Positions 1 to 9,300 of a stretch of DNA of 64,000 bases are shown here, piece by piece (position 1 is the first letter of the stretch; every line of letters begins with the position of its first letter). A program made the position numbers and the translations under genes. Source of the stretch: CALDOK01 sp964481655 (GTDB lineage Bacteria; Myxococcota_A; UBA796; JAFGLY01); contig CAYZVO010000003.1 of NCBI GenBank assembly GCA_964481655.1, positions 62,001 through 126,000 of the forward strand, read 5' to 3'. The notes under the pieces were generated by a model that ran no database searches, had not been told where the DNA came from, and saw nothing but the letters and a program-made list of their open reading frames with translations.

Positions 1-2074
1 CGGTGTCGATGGCCACGAAGCCGTCGGTGCGTCCGGTGCGGACCAGCTCGGCGCCCAGGGACTCGAGCAGCTCGGCGATGAGGTCCCGGCCCACGGCGCT
101 GTGCTCGAAGAGCACCAGGCGGCAGCCGTCCAGCGGGCGGTCGCGGCCGAAGGCGTCGAGGTAGCGGGTGAGGTAGGCGTCCTTGGCCGCCGGGGTGACG
201 GGCACGCTCGGTGCGGGCACACGGAGCCAGCCGTCGGCATCGAAGGGATCGTCCTCGAGGGCGGCGTGTGCCTCACGGGCCGCGGTCACGGCCGCGAGGA
301 TCGCGGGCTCGTCGCTCTTGAGGACCTCGCCCCGGAGCTTGTAGAACTTCACGCCGTTTCTGTCCGAGGGGATGTGGGAGCCGGTGATCATCACGGCGGG
401 CATGGGCGCCTTGCCCCGCTGGGGGGCGTCGATGGAGGCCCAGTAGGCCAGGGCCGGGGTGGGCAGGCGGCCGCAGTGGATCACGGGGTGTCCGGCGTCG
501 GCGCAGGCCTTCGCCACAGCCCTGGCGATGCGCGGGCTGGACTCGAGGGACGAGGCCGTGCAGCGGGCGCGGAGGTCCTCGCCGATGGCGAGGGGGGCAC
601 CCGGCGGGAGCTCGCCCTGCGCCTCGAGGAAGCGCACGAAGCCGGCGGTGTTGAGGTAGACCTCGCGGTCGGTCATGTCCACGACGAGGCCTCGCAGGCC
701 CGAGGTCCCGAACGTCAACCTGACGGGCTTTCGGCCGTCCGGTTGGGTGTCGGTCGAGCCGGCGGCTGCGTCGCGATCGTGGGGGGGAGGCAAGGTCACG
801 TGGAGGATCTCCGGGTCGGGTCCGAGGGCGGCGATGGTGGTCTCGAGGCCGGCGGGGATCAGCAGGCTGCCGCCGTGCTCGAGCCGGGCCAGCAGGCCGC
901 CGTCCATGTCGTACAGCTGGGCCTGGCCCCGCAGGGCGTGCAGGGTGCTGGCGCCGGGCAGGGCGGGCAGGTGTACGCCCCGGCCGAGGGTGGGCTCGAG
1001 GTGGTCCAGGGCGAACAGCGCGCAGGCCATGGAGCGGGCGACGCCGCGGCGGCGGGGCTGGGGCTCGAGGCCGTAGACGCCGGCGGGCACAGGCTGCAGG
1101 GGCAGGGCGTCGATGGCGGCGTCGAGGTCCAGGCGCCGGCGGGGGAAGCGGGCGTGGTCCCAGGCGCGCAGGGTGCCCCCGGGCAGGCGCACCTCGAGCA
1201 ACAGCACCCGCTTACCGCCGGGGTTGCCCAGGGCGTGGACGTCCGCCGAGGGGAGCTCGCCAGCAGCGGGGACGGCCAGCTGACGGTTGTAGACGACCAT
1301 GCCCGGGTGGACGGGCAGGTGGTGCATCGCGTCGAGCAGGCCGCTGTGGACCCGCCGCAGCTCGGTCAGCTCATCGGCGAGCGCGGCGTCGATGGCGCCG
1401 GGCTCGAGCAGGGGCTCGAGGGCGGAGAGCAGCGTGTCCACGCGGCGTCCCGGCTCGGCCAGCCAGGGTGCGAGCGCGGGCTGGAGCGTGGACTCGTCTC
1501 GGCCGGCGGCCAGGAGGCCGGCGAGGCGATCCTGGATGGCCCGGGCGCGGTGCAGGCGGGCCCGGAGCAGCTCCCGGTCCATCCCCTGGCGGAAGCCCAG
1601 GGCGATGGTGGCGCCGGGATCGGCCTCGATGACGAGGTAGACCTCGGGTTGCCCGGGCGGGTGGGCCTGCACGGACAGCAGGGTGCCCACGTCGAGCAGC
1701 TTGGGCAGCAGGGGCCAGCGGGGGCCGTGGCGCTCCAGGTGTCCGTCACCCAGCAGCTCGAGGCCGGCGGCCGCGAACAGCGCGGGGAGGGGCAGCAGGC
1801 TCCCGTCGGGCAGCTGGACCAGGCTCGGGTTGCGCAGGGCTTCGGGATCGTCGGGCCAGGCCGCCACCAGGAAGGCCTCGCCCACGCGCTCGTCCTCGGG
1901 GGCGTCCAGGCCGGTGTAGCTGGCCAGGCGGTCGCCGCCCCAGGGCCGGGGCACCAGCCTGGATGGCAGCAGCGGGAGAGGGGTGTGCCGGAGCCCGGTG
2001 AGGGCGTCGGCGTCGCCCTGCAGGATCGCGGAAGCCAGGGTGGGGGGCGAGGTGGGTGGGGCGGGTGCGCTCAT
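1..2074 (-). CDS. Fused mannose-6-phosphate isomerase (type I) - phosphomannomutase, 3' end outside window
   Basis: One uninterrupted frame from ATG at 2074 runs off the window edge (691 codons visible); I checked the whole stretch and found no stop. Residues about 30-430 are a type I phosphomannose isomerase: RPWGG near the N terminus, a VGTLLSVQAHPP stretch with putative zinc ligands Q136 and H138, E144, and a late VHALG histidine (H280). After a polar linker, FGTSGLRG (455-462) opens a phosphohexomutase whose phosphoserine loop reads TGSHIP (564-569). The predicted reactions are fructose-6-P to mannose-6-P to mannose-1-P, supplying GDP-mannose for the glycosylation genes nearby. Type I PMIs are normally separate proteins; the familiar PMI fusion is with a guanylyltransferase (type II). 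Domain calls are firm; that both halves are active is inferred. Confidence 0.88.
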   Translation of the reverse strand, partial: MSAPAPPTSPPTLASAILQGDADALTGLRHTPLPLLPSRLVPRPWGGDRLASYTGLDAPEDERVGEAFLVAAWPDDPEALRNPSLVQLPDGSLLPLPALFAAAGLELLGDGHLERHGPRWPLLPKLLDVGTLLSVQAHPPGQPEVYLVIEADPGATIALGFRQGMDRELLRARLHRARAIQDRLAGLLAAGRDESTLQPALAPWLAEPGRRVDTLLSALEPLLEPGAIDAALADELTELRRVHSGLLDAMHHLPVHPGMVVYNRQLAVPAAGELPSADVHALGNPGGKRVLLLEVRLPGGTLRAWDHARFPRRRLDLDAAIDALPLQPVPAGVYGLEPQPRRRGVARSMACALFALDHLEPTLGRGVHLPALPGASTLHALRGQAQLYDMDGGLLARLEHGGSLLIPAGLETTIAALGPDPEILHVTLPPPHDRDAAAGSTDTQPDGRKPVRLTFGTSGLRGLVVDMTDREVYLNTAGFVRFLEAQGELPPGAPLAIGEDLRARCTASSLESSPRIARAVAKACADAGHPVIHCGRLPTPALAYWASIDAPQRGKAPMPAVMITGSHIPSDRNGVKFYKLRGEVLKSDEPAILAAVTAAREAHAALEDDPFDADGWLRVPAPSVPVTPAAKDAYLTRYLDAFGRDRPLDGCRLVLFEHSAVGRDLIAELLESLGAELVRTGRTDGFVAIDT

Positions 2075-2141
2075 GGTCTTCCCTGGCCGGCTCGGTGACT
2101 CGATCCTGGTATCCGGGCCCCACCGTTGGGGGCCAGGGTGC

Positions 2142-2150
2142 TGGTATGCT
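2142..2150 (+). promoter_or_regulatory. Extended -10 element, predicted leaderless promoter
   Basis: TGG followed by TATGCT (2145-2150) lies exactly six bases before the GTG start at 2157, so transcription would begin at the start codon. No good -35 is visible, as is usual for extended -10 promoters. Predicted only. Confidence 0.4.
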
Positions 2151-2156
2151 CCGGTG

Positions 2157-3356
2157 GTGTCACGGACCCTCGCCAGCACCCTGCTCCTCGCGCTGCTCCC
2201 CGGCCTGGGCTGCGGAGTCGAGCCTGCGGAGCCGGCCACGCCGGCGGCCATCGAGGCCCTGCCGGACCCCGTCGCGCGCCTGCGGGCCCTCGAGCGCGCG
2301 GTCTACAGCGGAGCCTGGACCCTCGACGAGCTGGACGCGGCCTGCGACACCTTCGCAGACGGCGAGCTCGCGGAGGCCTGCCGCCGCTACCTCGGGCGGC
2401 CCCACCTGTTCCGGGGGGCAGCCCTCGAGGGGCGGGAGGACGCCCGCAGCCGCGGAGCCTGCCCGTCGAGCTGCGAGCAGGGTCCGTCTCGGCTCGACTG
2501 TGTGGTGGACGCGAGTGTGTCCGCTGACGCCAGCTGCGACTGCCTCGACCAGCCCCTGGCCCGGGACGAGTGCTGGTTCCGGCTCGCCCAGGCCCGGGGG
2601 GCCGACGGGGGCCTGCCCGCCTGCCTCGCCGCCGGCAAGCTCAAGGGACCCTGTCTGCACCACCACGCCGAGGCGCTGGGGGGGGAGTGCCCCCCGCTGG
2701 ATTCTGAGGGCCTGGAGGGCTGGGCCGCTCTGAGCTCGAGGGTCGGGGAGCTGGAGGCCGCGGTGGGCCACTGGGACGACTTCGAGCGCCGGCAGCTCAC
2801 GGACGTGGTCTGGGCGGGGGCCATGCGCTGCGCCTTTCAGCACCCCGTCGACTTCGATCCGGGCCTGATCGCGAGCGTGCCGCCCGGCGCCTTGCCCCAC
2901 CTGAGGGCGGCGCTGGCCTGGCACACCGTCGCGGGCCTGGGCGATCCCGCGCCGACGCTGGACGAGGCGGCCGCGCTGCTGGCGGCCTACGAGACCAGCG
3001 GGCGGCTGCAGGCCACCCCGGAGTCGCCGGTGCAGCTCCCCGCGGGGCCGGGGGACGGCTGGGCCTGGGACAACGCAGCCTACTGCCAGCGGCTGGCGGG
3101 GGGCTGCGCGTTCCCCGCGGTCCGCTACTTCGCGATGGGCAAGCGCCTGTTGGGGGAGCGAGCCGAGGATGAGCGCCGCATCTGCCTGCTGGAGGCCGCC
3201 GCGCGGCTGCGTCCCTGCGACTGGGACGAGGTCGTGGGCCTCTCACCGGTGGTCGGGGCAGACGCGCTGGGCCTCGGGTCCTTCCTCGGAGAGCCCCTGG
3301 TGTGCCGGCAGGCTCCCGCCTCCGACGATGCCGAAGTGGTGAGCCCTCCGCCTTGA
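2157..3356 (+). CDS. Cys-rich lipoprotein of unknown function
   Basis: 399 residues from GTG at 2157. This start is chosen because it opens a short lipoprotein signal ending in PGLGC (lipobox Cys about residue 19), while the longer frame upstream has no signal-like sequence. The mature protein has many cysteines in the middle (ACPSSCEQ, SCDCLDQ, GPCLHHH), suggesting disulfides in the periplasm or outer membrane. I recognise no catalytic motif and no family. It is divergent from the PMI-PMM fusion and followed by the membrane glycosylation-like pair; its stop overlaps the predicted promoter of the next gene. Confidence 0.75.
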   Translation: MSRTLASTLLLALLPGLGCGVEPAEPATPAAIEALPDPVARLRALERAVYSGAWTLDELDAACDTFADGELAEACRRYLGRPHLFRGAALEGREDARSRGACPSSCEQGPSRLDCVVDASVSADASCDCLDQPLARDECWFRLAQARGADGGLPACLAAGKLKGPCLHHHAEALGGECPPLDSEGLEGWAALSSRVGELEAAVGHWDDFERRQLTDVVWAGAMRCAFQHPVDFDPGLIASVPPGALPHLRAALAWHTVAGLGDPAPTLDEAAALLAAYETSGRLQATPESPVQLPAGPGDGWAWDNAAYCQRLAGGCAFPAVRYFAMGKRLLGERAEDERRICLLEAAARLRPCDWDEVVGLSPVVGADALGLGSFLGEPLVCRQAPASDDAEVVSPPP

Positions 3357-3380
3357 CTCCCGGGGACCGCTTGGTACCCT
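3353..3380 (+). promoter_or_regulatory. Predicted sigma-70-type promoter
   Basis: TTGACT (3353-3358) and TACCCT (3375-3380) are separated by 16 bases and lie 17 bases before the GTG start at 3398. The -35 overlaps the stop codon of the preceding lipoprotein gene. It would drive the 3398-6558 pair. Confidence 0.45.
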
Positions 3381-3397
3381 GACGCTTCCCTCGTGAT

Positions 3398-5563
3398 GTG
3401 GAGTGTTCCGCGTTCGTGCTCGCGATCCCGCTGATCCTGGTCGGGTGGCTGCTCGCGTCGGTGCTCGCCCCTCGCGCGGGCTTCCTCGAGCGGGTGGCCT
3501 ACGGGCTGCTGTTCACCCTCACAGCGGTGCCGCTGGTGGCCTTCCAGCTGGCCCTGGCGCTGCCGTCCTTCGTCTCCGCCGGGCTGCTGCTGGCGGTGAG
3601 CGGGGCCTTCCTGCTGGGCCTGGCCTGGCCCGCCTGGCGGCTGGGGTGGGGCCTGCTGCCTCCGCGGCCGGAGCGCTGGGAGCTGGGGGTGCTGGGGCTG
3701 GGGCTCGCGCTGGCGACCGTGACCTGGCTGCACCACAACCACGGGGAGCTGTGGCTCTCCCTGGGCTCCTACCTGCAGACGGACCAGGCCAAGTGCTTCT
3801 ACATGCAGACCTTCAGCCTGGTGCCGGAGCTGAACCCAGGGCGCGATCCCGGCATGGTCCGGCGGGCCTACGAGATCATCAGCACGCCGGGCAACTCGCT
3901 GTTCACCGCGGCGTGGATGGCGGTGGTGGGCCCGTGGGCCTTCGCGCTGTTGCAGAGCGCCTTCCACCTGCTGCTGTTCCTGTTCGGCACCCTGCTCTCG
4001 AAGCGCTGGACCGGCTCGTTGCTGGTGGCGGTGGTGGTGGCCTGCTTCGCGGTGCTGAACCCCTACACCCTGTGGATCGAGGTGCTGGACCGCAACGTCT
4101 ACGTCTACGCCCTGACCCCTGCGCTGCTGTACACCCTGCTGTTCCACCGGGAGCGGGCCCTGGTCCACGGCCTGCTGCTGGGCCTGATCGGTGGCCTGGG
4201 CCTGCGCTTCCTGCCGCTGCTCTTTCTGGCCTCGGCGCTGCTGATCTATGCCCAGCAGCGTCAGCCCTGGCGTCGCTGGCTGCTGCTGGCGGCGGGGCTG
4301 GCCATCGCCTTCGCCGTCGAGCTGCCCCACCTGCAGCACCACGGCTTCCACAGCATGGGCGAAGCCAGCGCGCTCCCCGGCCTGCTCGCCGGTGACCGCA
4401 CGCCCATGCTGCCCCATGGAAACGCCGTCTACTACATGGTCTTCATGCTCGCCCAGCTGGGCTGGGGCGTGGCGGCGCTGGCGCTGTACGGCGCGCTGCG
4501 CTGGCTGCGGGATCGGCCGGTCACGGGGGTCGCCCTGGCCCTGATGGTGCTGCTGCCTCTGTTGGTCCTGGCGGGCCAGCGGGACTGGATCGAGCACGAC
4601 AAGACCCGCATCTTCATCATGTCCCTGTGGCCGGTGCTCTGCTTCTTCGCCTACGGCCTCCGCGGCCTGATGGCGAGGGCTGGCTGGGGCCGCCGGGTGG
4701 GGGTGCTGGTCGCGGCGCTGGTGGTGGTGATCGGTGTCGATCTCGGTGCCCGGGTGGCGCTCCCGCCGGCCGACGCCAGCAGCACGGAGCGCAAGCCCAC
4801 CTACCAGCGCGAGAGCCCCCTGTTCCTCGATCAGCTGAGGGCGTCCTTCGCCCCCTCGGGGCCGCTGCCCCGCTACGACGGCCTGGGCCTCAAGCTGGAC
4901 TGGCGCCGCAAGTGGACGGAGGCGAGGCTGGTCCGCAGCGCCATGCTGGCGGGTGTGGACAGCCCCTGGGTGGACCGCTGGCTCGCCCCGTCGGCCCTCG
5001 AGGCGCCCTCGCCCCTCGGCACCACCGAGGGCTTCGTCACCGTCAGCATCGACCTGGACGCGCTGGTCACGGCGCCGGCGGACGCTGTGCGCGTGGGCGA
5101 GGTCGACGGGCGGGCGCTGGTGGACCTCTCCGATCCCACCAGGGTCTTCGACATCCACCACAAGGAGGTCGAGGTCAGCTGGCAGGAGCGACGCCTGCCG
5201 GTGACGGTGCTGGCCCAGCGGCCCGAGATCGAGATCCTGCGGGAGCTGTACCTGGACCTGAACGCCTTCGTGACCCTCGAGGAGGACGAGCTGGGCTTCC
5301 AGCGGGTCAACCTGGTTCAGTTCGCCATGGCGCCGGAGCACCGTCGCCACGGGCTGACGACGGCCCTGACCGCGCTGCCCTGGTCCGACCGGAAGCCCGT
5401 GGTCACGGTGCGCATTCCCGACGACATGCGGGTGGTGCTGCGGGCCTGGATCGTCAACCCCAGCGAAGGCGTGCCCCATCGCATCGACGGCTGGATCATC
5501 GAGCTGGACGGCGACGAAGCGCGGGTGCGCTTCCTCTACGGCGAGCCGGAGAGCTACCTCTGA
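3398..5563 (+). CDS. Large polytopic membrane protein, GT-C-like (unassigned)
   Basis: 721 residues, GTG start at 3398. Roughly residues 1-460 are a dozen hydrophobic segments with short loops; residues about 460-721 are soluble and mostly beta-rich by appearance. A charged loop after the third or fourth helix (LQTDQAKCFYMQ) and the layout of many helices then a soluble tail recall membrane GT-C glycosyltransferases, but I see no signature that proves this. Its TGA overlaps the ATG of the flippase-like gene downstream by one base (TGATG), so the two are probably co-translated. Likely role, inferred from context: transfer of a lipid-linked sugar at the membrane. Confidence 0.72.
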   Translation: MECSAFVLAIPLILVGWLLASVLAPRAGFLERVAYGLLFTLTAVPLVAFQLALALPSFVSAGLLLAVSGAFLLGLAWPAWRLGWGLLPPRPERWELGVLGLGLALATVTWLHHNHGELWLSLGSYLQTDQAKCFYMQTFSLVPELNPGRDPGMVRRAYEIISTPGNSLFTAAWMAVVGPWAFALLQSAFHLLLFLFGTLLSKRWTGSLLVAVVVACFAVLNPYTLWIEVLDRNVYVYALTPALLYTLLFHRERALVHGLLLGLIGGLGLRFLPLLFLASALLIYAQQRQPWRRWLLLAAGLAIAFAVELPHLQHHGFHSMGEASALPGLLAGDRTPMLPHGNAVYYMVFMLAQLGWGVAALALYGALRWLRDRPVTGVALALMVLLPLLVLAGQRDWIEHDKTRIFIMSLWPVLCFFAYGLRGLMARAGWGRRVGVLVAALVVVIGVDLGARVALPPADASSTERKPTYQRESPLFLDQLRASFAPSGPLPRYDGLGLKLDWRRKWTEARLVRSAMLAGVDSPWVDRWLAPSALEAPSPLGTTEGFVTVSIDLDALVTAPADAVRVGEVDGRALVDLSDPTRVFDIHHKEVEVSWQERRLPVTVLAQRPEIEILRELYLDLNAFVTLEEDELGFQRVNLVQFAMAPEHRRHGLTTALTALPWSDRKPVVTVRIPDDMRVVLRAWIVNPSEGVPHRIDGWIIELDGDEARVRFLYGEPESYL

Positions 5564-6558
5564 TGGCGGGCTCATCCAGACGAACCTGGCTGCGACTGGG
5601 CGTGAGCCTGGTCATCGCGGCGGGCTTCCTGGCGCTGGTGGTCCGGGGCCTGGACTGGCAGGGCGTGGCCGAGGTGCTCCGCGCCAGCCGCACCGAGCTG
5701 CTGGCCCCGGTCGTGCTGCTGCTGGTGGCCCACTACGCCCTCAAGGGCTTGCGCTGGCGGGCGCTGCTCGCCGAGGAGATCGAGGTCCCGCGCCTGCTGG
5801 CGGTGCGGCTGGTGTTCGTGGGCTTCCTCATGAACAACTTCCTGCCGGCGCGGGCGGGGGAGCTGGGGCGGCCCTACCTGCTGGCGGCCAACCACCCGGG
5901 GGCGCGCTTCAGCTTCGCCCTGGCCACCATGCTCGGGGTCAAGCTCTTCGACCTGCTCTTCGTGGTGCTCTGCCTGCTGGCTTCAGCGCTGGTGCTGGAG
6001 CTGCCACCCTACGCCCACACGGGGATCCTCGTGCTGTCCGGGGCCAGCTTGATCGCCCTGGTGACCGGCGTGGTGGCCGCGCGCTGGGTGGAGGCCGATC
6101 GGCGGCGCGACGGGCGGGGGCGACTCTACGGGCTGCTCGAGCGCGCGCTCGGTGGGCGTGCGCCCCAGGCCTATGAGACCGCCCTGCACTTCGCCGCGGG
6201 CCTGGCGACGATGTCGCGACCCAGGGCCTTCCTGGCCGCCTGCGGCTACACGGCGGCCAGCTTCGCGCTGCTGGCGGTGGCCTTGCTGCTGTGCATGGAG
6301 CTGGTGCATGTGCCCGGCGGCCTCGAGCACACCGTGTTCGTCATGGGCATGATCGGCATCGGCTTCACCATCCCGGCCCCTCCCACCGGCGCCGGCCACT
6401 ACCACTGGTTCGCCTCCCAGGCCCTGCTGCTCACGGGCATCGCCGAGCCCGAGGCGGCCTTCGGCTTCGCCCTGATCGCCCACCTCACCCAGGTGGTCGC
6501 GAACTCGGCGGGTGGCCTGCTCAGCTTGATCGGGCTGCGCTGGAAGAAGGACGGGTAG
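5563..6558 (+). CDS. LPG-synthase-TM / UPF0104 flippase-like membrane protein
   Basis: 331 residues from the ATG at 5563 that overlaps the stop of the previous gene. About eight hydrophobic segments, with the family hallmark NNFLPARAGELGRPYLL around residues 90-106 and a late PAPPTGAGHYHWF loop. Proteins of this family (AglD-type, and the membrane half of MprF) are integral membrane proteins linked to flipping or synthesis of lipid-linked substrates. It lacks the cytosolic aminoacyl-transferase domain of MprF, so lipid lysinylation is unlikely; a role with the upstream membrane protein in glycolipid handling is inferred. Confidence 0.83.
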   Translation: MAGSSRRTWLRLGVSLVIAAGFLALVVRGLDWQGVAEVLRASRTELLAPVVLLLVAHYALKGLRWRALLAEEIEVPRLLAVRLVFVGFLMNNFLPARAGELGRPYLLAANHPGARFSFALATMLGVKLFDLLFVVLCLLASALVLELPPYAHTGILVLSGASLIALVTGVVAARWVEADRRRDGRGRLYGLLERALGGRAPQAYETALHFAAGLATMSRPRAFLAACGYTAASFALLAVALLLCMELVHVPGGLEHTVFVMGMIGIGFTIPAPPTGAGHYHWFASQALLLTGIAEPEAAFGFALIAHLTQVVANSAGGLLSLIGLRWKKDG

Positions 6559-6610
6559 CCGCCCCTCTCGACGGGGTGCCATGGTGCGGCGGTTGGTGTC
6601 GCCAGGTCGT

Positions 6611-8290
6611 TCAGCCGGCTGTGCGCTCCAGCTGCCACCCGCCCATCAGCAACACATCCAGCCCGGACCTCCGGAAGCTGCGCAGGGCGTCGCTGGGGCT
6701 GTGGACGATGGGTTCGCCGTGGAGGTTGAAGCTGGTGTTGATGAGGGCCGGCTGGCCCGTGCGAGCCCTCCAGGCGGCGAGGATGGCGTGCAGCTCGGGA
6801 TCGGCGCTGGGCTCCACCAGCTGGGGGCGGGCGGTGCCGTCCACGTGCACCGCGACGGGGCAGCGCTCGGCCAGCAGGCTGGTGGCCTGCGCGGTGACGG
6901 TCATCCAGGCCAGATCGCCCGGGGGCAGGGGGCTTAGCAGTGCCTCTGCCGCGGCCTCGGCCGCCATGATGGGGGCGAAGGCCATGATGGGGTCCCGCCC
7001 GAGGGCGGCGTTGACCCGGGCCGCGATCCCGGGGTCGCTCGCCGGGAAGAGGATGGAGCTGTGGCCCAGGGCCCGGGGGCCGTGCTCGTCTCGCCCCCCG
7101 TAGCGGCAGACCACCCGCCCGGCGGCCAGTTGGTCCACGGTGGCCCGGACCGGGTCCACCCGCCGGTGGGGGAGGCCGCTGGCGCGGACCGCGCGGGCGA
7201 TGGCCAGCTCGTCCCGGGGGACCCCGAGGGCGGCGCTGGTGATGGGCGCGGCCAGCACGCCGCGGGCGCGGGCCCAGACCGCGTGTGCCGCGCCCGCAGC
7301 CAGACCCTCGTCGCCCATGGCGGGGAAGACGAACAGGCCCTGCAGGCCGGCCAGCTCGGCCAGGACCTGGTTGACGCGCACGTTGGCGAACAGGCCGCCG
7401 GCCAGGTGCAGGCGTGGAGCGGGATGGGCGCGCAGCAGGGCGGCGACCCAGCGGGCGCAGCGCTGCTCGACGCAGGCTTGCAGCGCCGCGGCGGCGTCCG
7501 CGCGGGCCAAGCCCTCGAGCAGCCGCCCGATGCGGCGGCGGGTGAGGGGACGTCGCAGGCGCGGCGCCTCGACACAGGGGTCGAAGAGGGCCAGGAAGCG
7601 GGGCAGCCCAGGCACGGGGTCTCCGGTCGCCGCCAGGCCCATGACCTTGCCCTCGTCCCCCTCGGAGAAGCCCAGGCCCACGGTCACGGCGCCGTAGAGC
7701 AGGGCCAGGCCCAGATCGCCGTGGCGGTGTTCCAGCTCCCGTTCGGGATCGGCGCCGTAGCGCACAGTGGCCGATCGGCCCTCTCCATAGGCATCCGCGG
7801 TGAGCACCAGCGCGCGCTCGCGCCCCGGCCCGAGCAGGGCGCCGTAGGCGTGGGCGTCGTGGTGGTCCACGGGCTGCAGCCGCGGCGAGGAGGACATCAG
7901 CCTGCGGAGGCGGCGCGCCGTCAGCCAGCGGGCGGGCAGGGGCTCGAGGGCCCCCAGCACGGGCAGGCCTGGCACGCGGTTCTCCCAGGCCATGGCCGCC
8001 CGGCTCGCCAGCCCCAGGGGCTCACGGTGGGGATCGCTGCTGGTGTAGAGGGGCTCCAGCAGGCGCAGGGGGCTGCGGCCCCGGGCGCCGGCCACGGCGA
8101 CGTCCGCGAGCCGGATGCCGTGGCGCTCGGCGTGCTCGAGGGCCAGGGCCAGGGCGCGGCGGGGGAAGCCCGAGTGGCGCTTGATGCGGCTGGGGCGTTC
8201 CTCGGACAGGGCGAAGACCAGCTCACCGTCGGCCACGATGGCTGCGCCTGCGCCGTGGCCGTCCCAGAGGCCCAGGTACCCGTCGCGCAT
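6611..8290 (-). CDS. NodU/CmcH-family carbamoyltransferase (copy 1)
   Basis: 559 residues from ATG at 8290. The N-terminal half is Kae1-like, with SEERPSRIKRHSGFP near residue 30 and DHHDAHAYGA near 140; the C-terminal half is YrdC-like with DEHGPRALGHSSILFP near 397. Family enzymes move the carbamoyl group of carbamoyl phosphate to a hydroxyl, by way of a carbamoyl-AMP intermediate. It starts two bases after the stop of the toroid-like gene, so these two form an operon. A second member of the family sits on the opposite strand 1.4 kb away. Substrate unknown; a sugar or glycolipid hydroxyl is likely from the neighbours. Confidence 0.92.
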   Translation of the reverse strand: MRDGYLGLWDGHGAGAAIVADGELVFALSEERPSRIKRHSGFPRRALALALEHAERHGIRLADVAVAGARGRSPLRLLEPLYTSSDPHREPLGLASRAAMAWENRVPGLPVLGALEPLPARWLTARRLRRLMSSSPRLQPVDHHDAHAYGALLGPGRERALVLTADAYGEGRSATVRYGADPERELEHRHGDLGLALLYGAVTVGLGFSEGDEGKVMGLAATGDPVPGLPRFLALFDPCVEAPRLRRPLTRRRIGRLLEGLARADAAAALQACVEQRCARWVAALLRAHPAPRLHLAGGLFANVRVNQVLAELAGLQGLFVFPAMGDEGLAAGAAHAVWARARGVLAAPITSAALGVPRDELAIARAVRASGLPHRRVDPVRATVDQLAAGRVVCRYGGRDEHGPRALGHSSILFPASDPGIAARVNAALGRDPIMAFAPIMAAEAAAEALLSPLPPGDLAWMTVTAQATSLLAERCPVAVHVDGTARPQLVEPSADPELHAILAAWRARTGQPALINTSFNLHGEPIVHSPSDALRSFRRSGLDVLLMGGWQLERTAG

Positions 8291-8292
8291 GG

Positions 8293-9300
8293 TCACAGCA
8301 GCGCTTCGGGCTCGGCGCCCTGGCGGCGCCAGTGCAGGGCCTGGTCGGTGAACAGCGCGACCCAGGTGTTCAGGTCGTCCCGGCCAGGCGCGTAGGGCAG
8401 GCCACCGTCGGGATCTTGCAGGCGCCCAAGGGCGGCGGCCGCTCGCTCGATGGGCTCGTCGAACCCCGTGGGGTCGATGGCCAGCCACAGGCGGATGGCC
8501 TGGGCCGTGGCGTCGCAGCGGGCGCTCTTGGGCCGGTCGGACCACGCGGGCATCAGCCCGTCGGCGCGCTGCAGCGCGGCCATGCGACCGGCCGCGGCCC
8601 TGGCCTCGGCTCCCTCGTCGCGATAGCCGAGCCGGTCCAGCAGCAGCTGCCCCTCGGCCTGGTAGGCCAGGGCGTGGACGTAGCAGGGTTCCTGGACTCC
8701 CAGCAGCCGGGCCCGGGCGCGCAGGGCCTCGGCGCGCCGCACGGTGGGGGGGTGCTCCAGCCAGATGCCCGCCAGGGCCAGCAAGGAGGCGGCCCGCACC
8801 AGGTGTCCCTCCCAGCGGTCGGACCAGCGGGGCCGGGTCCCGGTCTCCGGGAGGACCGGGCTGTCGGCCTCGAGGAAGGCGTCCAGGCCCGCGGACAGGG
8901 GGGCGACCTCCCTCGGTCGCAGCTCCACGAGCCCGGGGATACGCGCCGCGCGCGCCAGGGCGTGGAGCGCCAGGGCGGTGTCGAAGGCGTAGCGGCGCCC
9001 GTCGCGGCCGATGGCGCCGTCGCCGCGGAGCTGCGCTGCGAGCCAGCCCGCGGCGGAACCCATCGCCTGCCCGCGGGGGCCTGGCAGGCCCCGCTCCCGG
9101 CGCCAGGCAGCCCAGGACAGCCACAGGGCGGTGGCCTCCGGGTAGGGGTAGCCGGGGTGGGCGTCGTTCAGCCAGGACAGCACCTGCCCGTCGGGGGTGC
9201 GCAGGGCGGGCGTGGCCAGCCAGCGCGCCAGGGCGGCGGGGTCCAGTCCCTGCGCGCTGGTGGCGCGTTCGGGGCCGGTGTGGGTCCTGTCGAGGCTCAT
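8293..9300 (-). CDS. Alpha/alpha-toroid-like protein of unknown function
   Basis: 335 residues from ATG at 9300. The sequence is a series of helical repeats with aromatic and small residues (FDTALALHALARA, WEGHLVRAASLLALAG, CDATAQAIRLWLA), the look of an (alpha/alpha)6 toroid as in terpene cyclases, epimerases or glycoside hydrolases. There is no signal peptide and I see no DxDD or QW motif, so a terpene cyclase is not supported. It is the first gene of a minus-strand unit with the carbamoyltransferase (two-base gap), and probably acts on the same substrate. Function not recognised. Confidence 0.72.
   Translation of the reverse strand: MSLDRTHTGPERATSAQGLDPAALARWLATPALRTPDGQVLSWLNDAHPGYPYPEATALWLSWAAWRRERGLPGPRGQAMGSAAGWLAAQLRGDGAIGRDGRRYAFDTALALHALARAARIPGLVELRPREVAPLSAGLDAFLEADSPVLPETGTRPRWSDRWEGHLVRAASLLALAGIWLEHPPTVRRAEALRARARLLGVQEPCYVHALAYQAEGQLLLDRLGYRDEGAEARAAAGRMAALQRADGLMPAWSDRPKSARCDATAQAIRLWLAIDPTGFDEPIERAAAALGRLQDPDGGLPYAPGRDDLNTWVALFTDQALHWRRQGAEPEALL

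Noticed and set aside
101..2098. 665-codon open frame on the plus strand
   Set aside because: Antisense to the PMI-PMM fusion. It lacks domain motifs and is Gly/Arg/Val-biased, as expected of shadow frames in GC-rich DNA.
3125..5575. 816-codon frame opposite the large membrane protein
   Set aside because: Gln/His/Arg-rich shadow without domains; the plus strand has the membrane-protein pattern.
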